Notes: generated by a model from the letters alone, not told the origin. A DNA stretch of 64,000 nucleotides from Desulfovibrio sp. (GCF_009712225.1 NZ_WASP01000008.1:256529-320528); one strand, 5' to 3'. Shown: positions 8,657-18,653, numbered from the stretch's first letter. Numbers and translations are program-made.

Positions 8657-9805
8657 CTACGGCTTTTTCAAACCGCTGCCAGACTCAACGGGGGTTCCGT
8701 CTGCCCGCTGCGAAAAACGCGGCACAGACATGTGGCACGCGCCCCGGCCCGTGCGGCGGGTAAAATCCTGATGGTAATCTTCTGCCGCATAAAAAGGCCC
8801 GGCGGGCTCGATCTGGGTGACCACCTTGTAACCAAGCTCTTTAAGACGGGCCACCAGTTTTTGGGCCACAGCCTTTTGCTCGGCGTTTTCATAAAACACT
8901 GCCGAGCGATACTGCTCACCCCAGTCTGGCCCCTGCCTGTTCAACTGGGTAGGGTCGTGAATTTCAAAAAAACGCCGCAAAATCTGCTCGTACGAAACCC
9001 GGGTGGGGTCAAAACGCACCAGCACGGCCTCCGCATGGCCGGTATCACCCCGGCAGACGTCCTCGTAACTGGGATTGACCGTATGCCCGCCCGTGTAGCC
9101 CGAGACAGCCTCGCACACGCCCGCTATTTTCTGAAAAGCATCTTCCACCCCCCAAAAGCAGCCGCCCGCCACAACTGCCGTGGCAGTGCAGCCGCCCGCA
9201 GCCGAGGTTTGGGTAGCAGAGGGTGTAGTAGCGGCAGCGCCAGAACCAGCTGTACCAGAAGGAGAGACGGCAGAGGCCTTGTTTGCCAGCCGGGTCAGAG
9301 CGGCTTTTTCTTCATCGCTGCCCGCCGGGGCAAACTTCATGGAAAGCGAGTTGACGCAGTGGCGCGTGTTCCGCTCAGTAAAACCCTCGCCTTCAAATAC
9401 ATGCCCCAGATGTCCGCCGCAGTTGGCGCAGGTTATCTCTACCCTGCGACCATCGGCATCGGGCACGCGGCGCACAGCGCCTGCAACTTCCTTGTCAAAG
9501 CTGGGCCAGCCGCAGCCTGATTCAAACTTGTCATCCGAATGATAGAGCGGCATGCCGCACTGGCGGCATATATAGGTTCCTGCCGCGTGATTGTTCAGAT
9601 ATTCGCCCGTGTAGGGCGCTTCTGTGGCCTTGCGCAGCAGCACATCGGCCTCAAGACCTGAGAGCGGCGGCATGGGATAGTTTTTTTGCATCACAGTCTC
9701 CTTGGCCGCTGCCAGGGCTTCGCCCGTTACCGGGGGCAAACCAAGACACAACAGCAGCAATGGGGTGCAAACTAGGAGAAAAAAGGCCCTCGCAAATGTA
9801 TGCAT
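8657..9805 (-). CDS. msrBA: Exported bifunctional methionine sulfoxide reductase (MsrB-MsrA fusion)
   Basis: One 382-residue polypeptide repairs both epimers of methionine sulfoxide. A signal peptide or membrane anchor occupies residues 5-33. The MsrB domain follows (about 43-165) with zinc cysteines at 80/83 and 126/129 and the catalytic Cys150 in Arg-His-Cys-Val-Asn. After a Ser/Thr/Ala/Gly linker (about 175-205) comes the MsrA domain with catalytic Cys216 in Gly-Gly-Cys-Phe-Trp-Gly. The ATG at 9805 has a very good GGGAGGAG site. The order B-then-A is the reverse of the better known MsrA-MsrB fusions of Neisseria and streptococci. The export signal implies periplasmic protein repair. No thioredoxin-like partner lies beside it. 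Confidence 0.93.
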   Translation of the reverse strand: MHTFARAFFLLVCTPLLLLCLGLPPVTGEALAAAKETVMQKNYPMPPLSGLEADVLLRKATEAPYTGEYLNNHAAGTYICRQCGMPLYHSDDKFESGCGWPSFDKEVAGAVRRVPDADGRRVEITCANCGGHLGHVFEGEGFTERNTRHCVNSLSMKFAPAGSDEEKAALTRLANKASAVSPSGTAGSGAAATTPSATQTSAAGGCTATAVVAGGCFWGVEDAFQKIAGVCEAVSGYTGGHTVNPSYEDVCRGDTGHAEAVLVRFDPTRVSYEQILRRFFEIHDPTQLNRQGPDWGEQYRSAVFYENAEQKAVAQKLVARLKELGYKVVTQIEPAGPFYAAEDYHQDFTRRTGRGACHMSVPRFSQRADGTPVESGSGLKKP

Positions 9806-9925
9806 GTGCTCCTCCCGGCGCATCGGTGGGTCGTCATGGTTGAACATAAGCACCGGGCCGGAACATGTCGAGGGCGAGGCGCGGCACAAAGTTATCGTAC
9901 AACTGCAAGGGCGCGTTGCTGCAAA

Positions 9926-9959
9926 CAAAAAGCGCCCACCCGCAAGGCGGGCAGGCGCA
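9926..9959 (-). terminator. Probable terminator of galE
   Basis: Read leftward, GCGCC and CCCGC-type arms (9932-9943 with 9947-9958, two central mismatches) are followed by a run of T (A-run at 9927-9931 on the plus strand). It separates galE from msrBA. Confidence 0.65.
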
Positions 9960-9982
9960 ACTGTTTGCAACTGACGAACGTT

Positions 9983-10969
9983 CTACTCGTCAAAGCCGTC
10001 TGGGTGGCACGAATGCCACGTCCAAGCCGAGGCGATGATGCTGTCGATGTCAGCCCTGGCAGTCCACCCCAGCACATCATGGGCACGCTGGGCCGAGGCC
10101 ACGAGCCGCGCCGGATCGCCGGGGCGACGCTCGCCAATGGAAACCGAAATCTCGCGCCCGGTAACACGCTGTGCGGCTTCTACCATTTGCCGCACAGAAA
10201 AGCCCGTACCGTTGCCAAGGTTGCACACTTCGCTTGCGCCGCCAGCGCGCAGGTAATCAACCGCGCGCATGTGGGCATCGGCCAGTTCCACAACATCGAG
10301 GTAATCGCGGATACACGTGCCATCGGGCGTTGGGTAATCGTCGCCAAAAATTGTGATGTGCGGCCTTTTGCCCAGCGGAACCTGAAGAATAATGGGAATC
10401 AGGTGACTTTCCGGCCTGTGATCTTCGCCAATTTCGCCCTGCGCCCAGGCGCCAGCAACATTGAAATAGCGCAGAATAACAGACCTGATGCCGTGCGCCC
10501 TGCCCACCCAGTGCATCATGCGCTCCATGGCAAGCTTGCTTTCTCCATAGGGGTTGGTGGGCCGCAGGGGCGCGGTTTCAGGAATGGGCACGGCATCGGG
10601 TTCGCCGTATACAGAGGCGGTGGACGAAAACACGATCTTGTCCACATGATGTCGAACCATGGCCTCAAGCAGCACCATCATGCCGTGGATATTGTTCTGA
10701 AAATACCTGAGCGGCTGCTCCATGCTTTCGCCCACCAGCGAGCAGGCGGCAAAGTGCAGCACAGCCTCAATGGGCTGCTCGGTAAACACGGCATCAAGCA
10801 GGGCAGGATCGCGCATATCGCCGGTGTACAGGCGCACACCCTGCGGCACGGATGCCCGGTGGCCAGTAAGAAAATTGTCGAGCACCACCGGTATTTCGCC
10901 ACGCTCAAGCAGGGCACGCACATTGTGCGAACCGATATACCCAGCACCACCGCAAACCAGAACAGCCAT
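9983..10969 (-). CDS. galE: UDP-glucose 4-epimerase
   Basis: Interconverts UDP-glucose and UDP-galactose, supplying galactose for surface polysaccharide or LPS. The 328-residue product is a short-chain dehydrogenase of the extended type. It has an N-terminal Gly-Gly-Ala-Gly-Tyr-Ile-Gly-Ser NAD motif at 7-14, a Ser-Ser-Thr-Ala-Ser-Val-Tyr-Gly segment near 115, and the catalytic Tyr-x-x-x-Lys in Asn-Pro-Tyr-Gly-Glu-Ser-Lys near 140. Length is normal. The start has GGAGCGGAG upstream. Terminator-like structures lie on both sides, so it is probably transcribed alone. Confidence 0.94.
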   Translation of the reverse strand: MAVLVCGGAGYIGSHNVRALLERGEIPVVLDNFLTGHRASVPQGVRLYTGDMRDPALLDAVFTEQPIEAVLHFAACSLVGESMEQPLRYFQNNIHGMMVLLEAMVRHHVDKIVFSSTASVYGEPDAVPIPETAPLRPTNPYGESKLAMERMMHWVGRAHGIRSVILRYFNVAGAWAQGEIGEDHRPESHLIPIILQVPLGKRPHITIFGDDYPTPDGTCIRDYLDVVELADAHMRAVDYLRAGGASEVCNLGNGTGFSVRQMVEAAQRVTGREISVSIGERRPGDPARLVASAQRAHDVLGWTARADIDSIIASAWTWHSCHPDGFDE

Positions 10970-11050
10970 ATTCGCTCCGCTCCTTCATTTCGCCGCAATT
11001 TTGCGGATAGCAATTCTGCACTTGTAGAAATAATTTGGCAAGAGGAGATG

Positions 11051-11106
11051 AAAAGGCCCACCCAGAGCCCCATGCGAAGGCATGGCGGTTGTCTGGCGGG
11101 CCTTTG
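11051..11106 (-). terminator. Intrinsic terminator of flavodoxin gene
   Basis: AAAGGCCCACC (11052-11062) pairs with GGCGGGCCTTT (11095-11105), with an inner CATGC-GAAG-GCATG hairpin. On the minus strand the stem ends in a T-run. It follows the flavodoxin stop by about 30 bases. Confidence 0.8.
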
Positions 11107-11133
11107 GCGAAATGCGGCAACACCGCAACTTGC

Positions 11134-11601
<468 letters not shown>

Positions 11602-11609
11602 TCATATTT

Positions 11610-11661
11610 AAAAATGAAATTCATTTTCTAATCAGATAGAGATGTTCCATGCGGCTGTCAA
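11610..11661 (-). promoter_or_regulatory. Flavodoxin promoter with Fur-box-like operator
   Basis: Reading leftward, TTGACA (11661-11656) is followed after 17 bases by TATCTG (11638-11633). Just downstream, across the start site, lies AAAATGAA-A-TTCATTTT (11611-11627), a perfect inverted repeat around one central base. Extended to 19 bp, I count 14 matches to the classic Fur box. A further TTCAT half-site at 11601 is also present. Fur repression of flavodoxin is known in Desulfovibrio. Confidence 0.75.
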
Positions 11662-11810
11662 GGCAAACCCTTTGGCCTGACAAATTTTGCCGAATTTTTC
11701 AGTACGTTCCACCGGATTATTTTCGTTCTTGCGATGGCAAGTGCTCCGCGCAAGTCCACATCAGCACCACAGCCACAAAACATCTGTGCCACACATCACA
11801 AAACTGAAAA

Positions 11811-11844
11811 AAAACAAAAAAAGCCCCGCTGTGTTAACGGGGCT
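11811..11844 (-). terminator. Intrinsic terminator of radical SAM gene
   Basis: AGCCCCG (11822-11828) pairs with CGGGGCT (11838-11844). On the minus strand it runs into a long T-tract (A-run at 11811-11821). Confidence 0.85.
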
Positions 11845-11870
11845 CTGAGAAAGACATGTTCTGCGCTGGA

Positions 11871-13319
11871 CTATTCTTGGCGAAAAGCCTCCGATTCTGC
11901 CGCATCCATATCAACGGTGTCCATTTCACCATCCTCGGTGTCGTCTTCCGGAACTGCGGCTTCGCGCACACGGGGGGCTGGCATGGTCCATTCACCCGGC
12001 ATGGGCGCGGTCAGCTCGGCCTTCTCGCCAAGGTAGGGGTTAAAGTAGCCGTACCGCAGCCAGGGGCAGAGTTTTTTGAGGCGCTTCATGAACGAGGTAA
12101 GCCCCATGCTGGGTGAAAGCTCCAGCTTTTCCTGTCCTTCGCCGCCGCTCATCAGCTTGAAGTACCATTCGGGGTCAATGTTGAGATTGCGCCACTGAAT
12201 CATGCTTACGCCGTTTTCGCCCACCAGATGGGCAAGCGCGTCGAGTTCTTCTTCCGTATCCGTAACGCCGGGAAACACCAGCAGGTTGAGCGAAACCCAC
12301 ACGCCGCGGCTGCGCGCCTCGCGTATGGATGCGCGCACGTCGTCAAACGAATAGCCCGAGGGCCTGTAATAACGGTTGTACAGCTCTGCCCTTGCGCTGT
12401 TGAGGCTCACCCGCATGCTGGTGAGACCAACCTCGGCAAGGCGGATCACGGCATCGGTGCGCGAGGCGTTGGTATTGCAGTTGACCGTGCCCGGGCCATC
12501 GCCCGCGCGGAACTGCCGCACGCTCTCTACCAGCAGGTCGGGATTCATGAGAGGGTCACCCTCGCAACCCTGGCCAAAGGAATAGATGGGCGTACGGGTT
12601 TCGCGCCCGGAGTGGATGCGCATGACCTCGGCAATTTCTTCTGGGCTGGGCGTAAAGGCAAGGCGGCACTGCGGGGTTGCCTGAATGGGCGAATCCTTTT
12701 CCTGCGCAGAAATACAGCCAACACAGCTGGCATTGCACGAGCGCGACGACGGCAGCGGGGCCTCGTAACGGCCCAGGGCGAAATTGCGGGCTGCCGGGCA
12801 ATCATAGCGCGCCACGCAGTTATCCATGATGTGCCGGATAAGCCTGTTCTTGGGGTAATCGCGCAGCAGGCCGCGTGCCCCCTGCTCGATTCGCCCGCGC
12901 GAGATGTGGCTGAATATCTGGCGGGGCTCGGTGTCGACCCGGCGGGCGCAGATATAAAACCTCCCACGGGCATAGCCAACAGCCCCGTAAGCAAACAGGG
13001 GCAGCAAGGGAACCTTTTCGCCGCTCTCGTAAGCCGGGTGTGCCGATATTGTGTAGCCCGGCGCGGCAAAGGCCGCCACGGCAAGCTGGGCTTCGCCATC
13101 TGGCGGGGCTATAAGGCCGGTTTCCGGGTCAAGCCCCACGGCCTGACGACCCGGCAGCAGGAAAAATTCGCTCTCCTCCGGCAGGGGAATCAGTTCATCC
13201 GGGCGCGGCAGCCCCCACTGGGCTCCCCGTCGGCAAACCATGAGCAGATCAGGATCGTCATAAATATTGCCGCGCTCGTCTGCCATTACAAGATGCGGTT
13301 CAATGTGTTGCGCGGCCAT
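11871..13319 (-). CDS. Radical SAM protein of unknown function
   Basis: A 482-residue protein with a radical SAM core in its middle. CX3CX2C occurs as Cys-Asn-Ala-Ser-Cys-Val-Gly-Cys around residues 195-202, followed by a Gly-Gln-Gly-Cys-Glu-Gly-Asp-Pro segment near 250 that resembles the SAM-binding GGE region, and an Asn-Thr-Asn-Ala strand. The first 190 residues form a separate domain with two cysteines (near 166 and 174). The last 45 residues are acidic and low in complexity. I recognise it as a conserved deltaproteobacterial type but no reaction is known to me. AAGGAG lies upstream of the ATG, and the gene diverges from the small membrane-protein gene at 13403. Confidence 0.8.
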   Translation of the reverse strand: MAAQHIEPHLVMADERGNIYDDPDLLMVCRRGAQWGLPRPDELIPLPEESEFFLLPGRQAVGLDPETGLIAPPDGEAQLAVAAFAAPGYTISAHPAYESGEKVPLLPLFAYGAVGYARGRFYICARRVDTEPRQIFSHISRGRIEQGARGLLRDYPKNRLIRHIMDNCVARYDCPAARNFALGRYEAPLPSSRSCNASCVGCISAQEKDSPIQATPQCRLAFTPSPEEIAEVMRIHSGRETRTPIYSFGQGCEGDPLMNPDLLVESVRQFRAGDGPGTVNCNTNASRTDAVIRLAEVGLTSMRVSLNSARAELYNRYYRPSGYSFDDVRASIREARSRGVWVSLNLLVFPGVTDTEEELDALAHLVGENGVSMIQWRNLNIDPEWYFKLMSGGEGQEKLELSPSMGLTSFMKRLKKLCPWLRYGYFNPYLGEKAELTAPMPGEWTMPAPRVREAAVPEDDTEDGEMDTVDMDAAESEAFRQE

Positions 13320-13402
13320 AAAAGCTCCTTGCCCAAGTAGTGTTGAACGTATATAAAAACTGTCGGCCGGGCCTTCCCGGCCCGTATTTTTGGAGGCCTG
13401 CC

Positions 13403-13795
13403 ATGTTTTCCATCATGCTTTTCATCTTTCTGTGCTTCTTCGGAATACTGGCTGTGCTGTACCACATGCTGCGCAGCCAAGAAAAACTTTGCAAATCCCT
13501 GCACGAAGAACATGCCCAAATGCGCATGCTGCTGCGTTCGCTTGAATCACGCCTTGACGCCATGGACGTTACCGCTCCCGCAGCGGTTGCCAACGGCAAC
13601 GGCGCCACGCGTCTTGCTCCCCGCCCGGTGTCTCACGCGGCAACCCAGCCAGCGGAAGACCCCCTGCTGCGCCTGAGTTTTGACGACCCCGCACAGAGCG
13701 CAAGCCCCACCACGCCTGGCGTGGACCCGGCGCTTGATCTGCATTTTGACCCCGCCGTGGGCATCCCCGCGCCGCAACGTAACGGCAGGCACTAA
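13403..13795 (+). CDS. Small membrane-anchored protein, unknown
   Basis: A 130-residue product with one N-terminal membrane helix (about 3-21), a predicted coiled segment (25-55: many Glu, Gln, Leu, Arg), then a Pro/Ala/Asp-rich disordered tail. Topology suggests an inner-membrane anchor with a cytoplasmic coiled coil. The tail repeats a Leu-x-Leu-x-Phe-Asp-(Asp/Pro) pattern at about residues 85-92 and 111-117. I do not recognise a family. The start at 13403 is chosen for its TGGAGG site; the frame continues upstream without one. It diverges from the radical SAM gene. Confidence 0.7.
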   Translation: MFSIMLFIFLCFFGILAVLYHMLRSQEKLCKSLHEEHAQMRMLLRSLESRLDAMDVTAPAAVANGNGATRLAPRPVSHAATQPAEDPLLRLSFDDPAQSASPTTPGVDPALDLHFDPAVGIPAPQRNGRH

Positions 13796-13868
13796 GCCGG
13801 GCACATGTCCAGAATCGGCCCAGAGCCTGCCAGATTCTGCGCTGTGAAAAATGACAGCCTCGCGCCCG

Positions 13869-14921
13869 TCAGCTCTGTCCGGCCAGCCCGAATTCCCCTC
13901 TGGCCGCTGCCAGATAGGCCTCGCTTAAACCTGTAGCGCCCAACGCCTCTGCCCAGTGCAGATAGGGCAGCCGCAGGCATTCCTTGCGCACGGCCCCGGC
14001 CTTGCTGCGGCGGCGCGTCACAATATGCGGATCACGGGCCAGCAGTTCGCGCACCGCGCTGCTGAACGACCCGGCACGGTGTACCGCTCTGTGCGCATTG
14101 TCAATGCATTCCAGCGCAGCCCGCCCCATGCGCTCTGCCTCAGCGGGGTGATCAAGCAGGTGGCGCACCTGCGCCACGGCCTCGTCGGCAGCGGCCTCCA
14201 CCGAAGCGCAAGCGCCAGAATCGCACGTATCTGCCGCATAGCAACGCAGATGCTCGCCCTCACGAAAAAGATCGGTCAGCCCGTGGCCTATGCGCGGAGT
14301 GACAAGACAGCTACCGCATCCCATGGCCTCAAAGACCCTGAAATTGAGATCACCGTGCTCGCAGTGGTTCAGCACCACCCGCGCGCGGGCGTACAGCTCA
14401 CGGTACGCACCAGTGACAACCCGCAAACCCGGCAGTTGCGCGCCCACCCTTTCCAGAAAGGCGGCCCGCTGTGGCAGGTTGGCATTGACCGTGCCCACAA
14501 AAACACAGTCCATATCCTTCGCGATATCGGGTTCCGGGCCGTCATAGGGCCAGGCAAAGGCTGGCGACCACCACACCCTCTCCGCTGGCAGGTAGGCACC
14601 TGCAAAACGGTTCTGGTGGTCACGCAGCGAAACAAGACACGCATCGAATGCCTGCGCGTAATATGGCTGCCACGAATGGATGTGAGAATCCACACTGTAG
14701 AATACGGTGAGGCAGGGAAAGTCCTCTACCCCCAGCACGAAGGGGGCGCGGCTTTTATCGGCCACCACCAGCACGTCTGGCTCAAAACCGGCAATACACA
14801 CCAGATCATGCCAGCCAAATACGGCCGCATGCTCAAAATTGTGCCGGGCCACTGCATCCCAGCCGCAGGAAGAAAGGGCATCACTGAAAAAAGGACTGCC
14901 TATCCACAATAGCCGCTGCAT
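13869..14921 (-). CDS. Glycosyltransferase, CgeB/GT1-like
   Basis: A 350-residue protein with two Rossmann-like halves, of the type annotated CgeB-like glycosyltransferase. The first half opens with Arg-Leu-Leu-Trp-Ile-Gly-Ser-Pro-Phe-Phe. The second holds a Val-Phe-Val-Gly-Thr-Val-Asn strand near residue 138 and a Phe-Glu-Ala-Met-Gly-Cys-Gly-Ser segment near 195, the nucleotide-sugar end typical of GT-B enzymes. Donor and acceptor are unknown; surface glycan or protein glycosylation is likely. I chose the ATG at 14921 (AGGCAGGGG upstream); a TTG at 15023 would add 34 residues. It diverges from the AsmA gene with little space between. Confidence 0.72.
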   Translation of the reverse strand: MQRLLWIGSPFFSDALSSCGWDAVARHNFEHAAVFGWHDLVCIAGFEPDVLVVADKSRAPFVLGVEDFPCLTVFYSVDSHIHSWQPYYAQAFDACLVSLRDHQNRFAGAYLPAERVWWSPAFAWPYDGPEPDIAKDMDCVFVGTVNANLPQRAAFLERVGAQLPGLRVVTGAYRELYARARVVLNHCEHGDLNFRVFEAMGCGSCLVTPRIGHGLTDLFREGEHLRCYAADTCDSGACASVEAAADEAVAQVRHLLDHPAEAERMGRAALECIDNAHRAVHRAGSFSSAVRELLARDPHIVTRRRSKAGAVRKECLRLPYLHWAEALGATGLSEAYLAAARGEFGLAGQS

Positions 14922-15061
14922 GCGCCCCTGCCTCTGGTAATGAAGTTCCGCGCCAAACGTGCCCAAATGCTTGGCATCCCACGCCTGGCGGTTGCCAACA
15001 GGCCCGATTTGCAATAGGTTCAAAACCTAGCCTCGACGCCCCAAGGCGTCAAGACGCGAGA

Positions 15062-18000
15062 ATGTACATGCCGCTTAACTCCAGCCGATTTCGCCTGATA
15101 ACGCGCATATTACTGGCGCTCCTGCTCACCCTGTCGGCGATGTCGGCGGGGGTCTTCTGGCTGTTACAGCGCAATCCGCAGGCGCTGGCCGAACATTATA
15201 TAGAACAGATCGCCGCCAGCACAGGTCTGACCATCACGGTGGAATCGGTCAACGTGGCTCTTTTGCCTCTGCCCTCACTGGCTGTCAGCAATGCCAGCGT
15301 GCAGGGCAAGGGGTTGAGTTTTACCGTTGCCTACGCCACGCTGAGGCCCGACTTTCTGGCCCTTTTGCGCGGTGAACTTCTGCCTCGCAACATCACCCTG
15401 CTCCGTCCCCAGTTACAGGGCCAGGTTCCTGTTGCGCTGGCAAACTCCATGCTGATTCCCGACGATCCCGCGGCGGAGGCCGCCCCCGGCGCAGGCACTG
15501 GCTCAGCGGCTGAAAACGCTGCGGCCATGTCCGTTCAAACGCCAGATAAAACCACGGGCAAAACTTCGGTCAAGGCCACACCCAAACCCCAGGCAAACCA
15601 TTCGGCCACGCCGGGCCAGCCACGTTCAAATGCAGCGCAGGATTCTCTCCCGCCCCCTGCAGATGGGTCGACCGCTCCCGCGCCAACCACTGCGCCAAAC
15701 ACTGATGCAGCCCCTGCTGCCAGCTCTGCCGGGGGAGAAACGTCGCTGCATGCATGGATTGCCCAGCTTGCCTCCGGCACCGGCGCGCAGACCTCGCTGC
15801 TGCCGGGGCGTTTCCGGCTGGCCATTTCGCAGGGTGAGGTAAACCTGACCGGGTCAGACCAGACCCGCCTGACCGCCACGGGCCTGCAGTGCGATATCGA
15901 AGCAGCAGAAGCCACGCGCCTGCAAGGCAACTTTTTTTGCGCCACAGCCGTTCTACAGCCAGAGGGTCAACCCGCGTCGAGGATCGACCATCTGACCATC
16001 GAGGGCAAGACCAATATCTCCGCTCCCCTGTCCAGCACGCCCCAGCTGACAGCCAAGGGCACGCTGCAACTGCCCATCTGGCTGGCCCGTCTGAACTTTT
16101 CCCTGGGTCTCAAGGCGGACGAACGCAGCTGGAGCCTCACCAACGATCTGGAAGCAGAACTGCGCAAGGATGAAGTGTTGCTGCCTGCCCACATCATCGG
16201 CACGATGGGGGGCCGCAAGGGTGACAGCAAGACCGTCTACATTGAAAGCATGCGCCTGCTGCTTGGCCCCGACGATGTGGCCGTAAACGGCACTCTGCAG
16301 CTGGGCGGTCCAGACATGTTTCTTGTGGAAGGCCGCCTGCAAATACAACGGGCGAGCCTCACCGAATGGCTGGGCTTTGCCCGCAACCTTGCGCCGGGGC
16401 TGCAAAACGCACTCGACGAGCTGACTCTTGGCAGCCTTGATTTTTCGCTGGACGGCAAGGGCCTGCGCGTGCCGCGCATAGACGTTACCGCCGCAGGCAG
16501 CCGTTTTCTTGGAACCGGCGGCGTTGCCAGCTGGGCCAAGCCAGAACTGGTACTCGACCTCAAGGCCGAAACGGTCAATCTGGGCCGCGCCATTCCCGAA
16601 TCAGTAGGCGTGCTGCCCGCAGAACCCCGCTACGGGCATGGCCCGCTCACGCCCATGCCGGGCAAACCCGTTGTACCGGGCGAGGTGGGGCTTGATTACA
16701 ACATCCGCCTTGGTGCCACCCGCGTCAATTACGGCCCCATCGTCATCAATGACGCCCTTGTGATCATAAAACAGGGACTTGTTGACCAGGTCACACACTT
16801 TGAAGACACCCTGCTGATTGTGGACGGCACTCTCTACGGCGGCACGGTCAAGGGCGACACAATTCTGGGCGGCAGCCCCGATACTCCCTATGCCATCCGC
16901 CTGCACATGCGTGACATTAACGGTGAAAATCTGGCCAAAGACCTGCCCGTCATGCCCGTGAGCGGCGGCAAGCTGCGCGGCGATGTGGACATCATGAGCC
17001 AGGGCCGCGAACTCGACGTATTTCTGGGCAAGCTGCGCGGCACGGTAACCGCAAAAGCCGAGCGCGGCCAGTTGCGCCCACCGAGCAATGCATCACCCAA
17101 GGCATCGCTGGGTGCCGTGGGCTTTAAAACGCTTGATGTGAGCCTCAAGGCCCGCACGGCGGCATGGGATCAGGGCCGTTTGGGACTTGAGGGGCAGTGG
17201 AATGCCACCATTGCAGATGAAGGCATTGATGCCGATGTAGCTCTCAATGGCAGGCTGTGGTTCAGCGGCGACGGGTCGGGCGGCGGCAACATGGATTTTC
17301 AGAGCCTGCCCGGAACGCTCAAGGCCAACCTGAGCGCAGAAAAATCCTTCCCGCCCGAGGGCCTGCAGGCGCAGGTATCGGGCAAGTTCAGCTGTCAGGC
17401 AGCGCGCAACCAGCTTTCGGTCAGCGATGCGCGCGCCAACGTGCTGGGGGCAGATGTTTCTGGCTCTGCGCAGTTGGGCATGGGCAAGGATGGACTGGCC
17501 TGGCAGGGTAAAATTTCCGCCCTTATCCCCGATTCGACCAAATCCCTGCGACTGCTGGGCGCGGCCAGCCCCAATGTGCCGCAACCCTTACGCCGGGTGG
17601 AGCTGGACACAACTTTCAAGGGCGATACCACGTCGCTTTCGCTCACCGAATTCAACGCCAAGGTGGACCAGAACGCCGTTTCGGGTTCCATTGGGCTGGA
17701 CTGGCGCAAGGAGCTTGCGCTGCGCTTCAAGGTAAGCATGCCCCAGCTGGATCTCGACCGCTATATGGGCGACAAGGGCGGCTCTGGCGACAGCTCCAAA
17801 CCCAAGAAACCCGTTGAAGGCAAGCCCTGGGATCTGCGCTTCATGAAGGCATTTTCCGCCGAAGGCGAGGCACAGGTCGGCCAGCTTACCGTGTGGAAGC
17901 TGCACACCCAGGACCTGCGCCTCAAAGTGAAGATGGACAACGGCAACCTGCGGTTTGAAAGCCTTGGAGGCAAGTTTTACGGGTCACCGCTGAACACGCA

Positions 18001-18577
18001 CGGCGAGCTGCACTTCAACAAGGGTGTAGCCTTTGCCAGCTCTCTTACCATTGAAAACTTTGACCTTGCTGCGGCCAGCAGGGACAGGGGCGGCAGCTCG
18101 GCCCTTGGCGGTCAGGCCACCATCCACTCAGAAATGGACGCGGACGTTACGGCATCGGGGCAGATACCCGCGCGACTCAACGGCAAATGGCGTTTCAGTG
18201 TGCACAACGGTTTTTACCAGTCGCGCGAAAAAGACGGCCAGCTCAAGGGCAAACCCACACGCTTTGATGCCTCGGGCAGTTCCGGCACCGTTACCCACGG
18301 TGTAGCCAAAAGTGGTGATTTTTATCTCAAGGGCCAGGATATTACCGTTACCGGCGGTGGCTGGGTCGACCTGAACAACGACACCCTCGACTGCAATTTT
18401 ACCGTCAACATGAAGAACCTGCCCGAGTTTCCCCTGCGCATGTACGGCAGCCTCGACAACAGCAAAACATCCATAGGTGCAGGCAAGTTACTGCTCAACA
18501 CCATTGGCGGTCTCACCATGGGTGTTGTGGATGTGCTGGGCAGCGTGGTGGAAGGAACGTGGAAACTTTTTAGGTAG
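15062..18577 (+). CDS. AsmA-family envelope protein
   Basis: A 1171-residue protein anchored by one N-terminal helix (about 11-34). The rest is periplasmic and rich in alternating beta strands, as in AsmA/TamB-like proteins that form long grooves thought to move phospholipids to the outer membrane. An AsmA N-terminal domain spans about 40-135. It is followed by an Ala/Pro/Thr/Ser low-complexity insert (about 140-225), then the long repetitive beta region and an AsmA-like C-terminal domain (about 930-1140) ending near Gly-Gly-Leu-Thr-Met-Gly-Val-Val. A second ATG six bases downstream is an equally good start. The gene precedes adk but adk has its own promoter. Confidence 0.82.
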   Translation: MYMPLNSSRFRLITRILLALLLTLSAMSAGVFWLLQRNPQALAEHYIEQIAASTGLTITVESVNVALLPLPSLAVSNASVQGKGLSFTVAYATLRPDFLALLRGELLPRNITLLRPQLQGQVPVALANSMLIPDDPAAEAAPGAGTGSAAENAAAMSVQTPDKTTGKTSVKATPKPQANHSATPGQPRSNAAQDSLPPPADGSTAPAPTTAPNTDAAPAASSAGGETSLHAWIAQLASGTGAQTSLLPGRFRLAISQGEVNLTGSDQTRLTATGLQCDIEAAEATRLQGNFFCATAVLQPEGQPASRIDHLTIEGKTNISAPLSSTPQLTAKGTLQLPIWLARLNFSLGLKADERSWSLTNDLEAELRKDEVLLPAHIIGTMGGRKGDSKTVYIESMRLLLGPDDVAVNGTLQLGGPDMFLVEGRLQIQRASLTEWLGFARNLAPGLQNALDELTLGSLDFSLDGKGLRVPRIDVTAAGSRFLGTGGVASWAKPELVLDLKAETVNLGRAIPESVGVLPAEPRYGHGPLTPMPGKPVVPGEVGLDYNIRLGATRVNYGPIVINDALVIIKQGLVDQVTHFEDTLLIVDGTLYGGTVKGDTILGGSPDTPYAIRLHMRDINGENLAKDLPVMPVSGGKLRGDVDIMSQGRELDVFLGKLRGTVTAKAERGQLRPPSNASPKASLGAVGFKTLDVSLKARTAAWDQGRLGLEGQWNATIADEGIDADVALNGRLWFSGDGSGGGNMDFQSLPGTLKANLSAEKSFPPEGLQAQVSGKFSCQAARNQLSVSDARANVLGADVSGSAQLGMGKDGLAWQGKISALIPDSTKSLRLLGAASPNVPQPLRRVELDTTFKGDTTSLSLTEFNAKVDQNAVSGSIGLDWRKELALRFKVSMPQLDLDRYMGDKGGSGDSSKPKKPVEGKPWDLRFMKAFSAEGEAQVGQLTVWKLHTQDLRLKVKMDNGNLRFESLGGKFYGSPLNTHGELHFNKGVAFASSLTIENFDLAAASRDRGGSSALGGQATIHSEMDADVTASGQIPARLNGKWRFSVHNGFYQSREKDGQLKGKPTRFDASGSSGTVTHGVAKSGDFYLKGQDITVTGGGWVDLNNDTLDCNFTVNMKNLPEFPLRMYGSLDNSKTSIGAGKLLLNTIGGLTMGVVDVLGSVVEGTWKLFR

Positions 18578-18624
18578 CCAGCCCACCCAAAACGCAACTT
18601 GCCGAGCATTCTTCTGAGTACCCG

Positions 18625-18653
18625 TTGACAGGGCCAGTTTTAGGGGATAGTGT
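18625..18653 (+). promoter_or_regulatory. Predicted adk promoter
   Basis: TTGACA at 18625-18630, exactly 17 bases, then TAGTGT at 18648-18653, placed 55 bases before the adk start codon. Confidence 0.6.
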
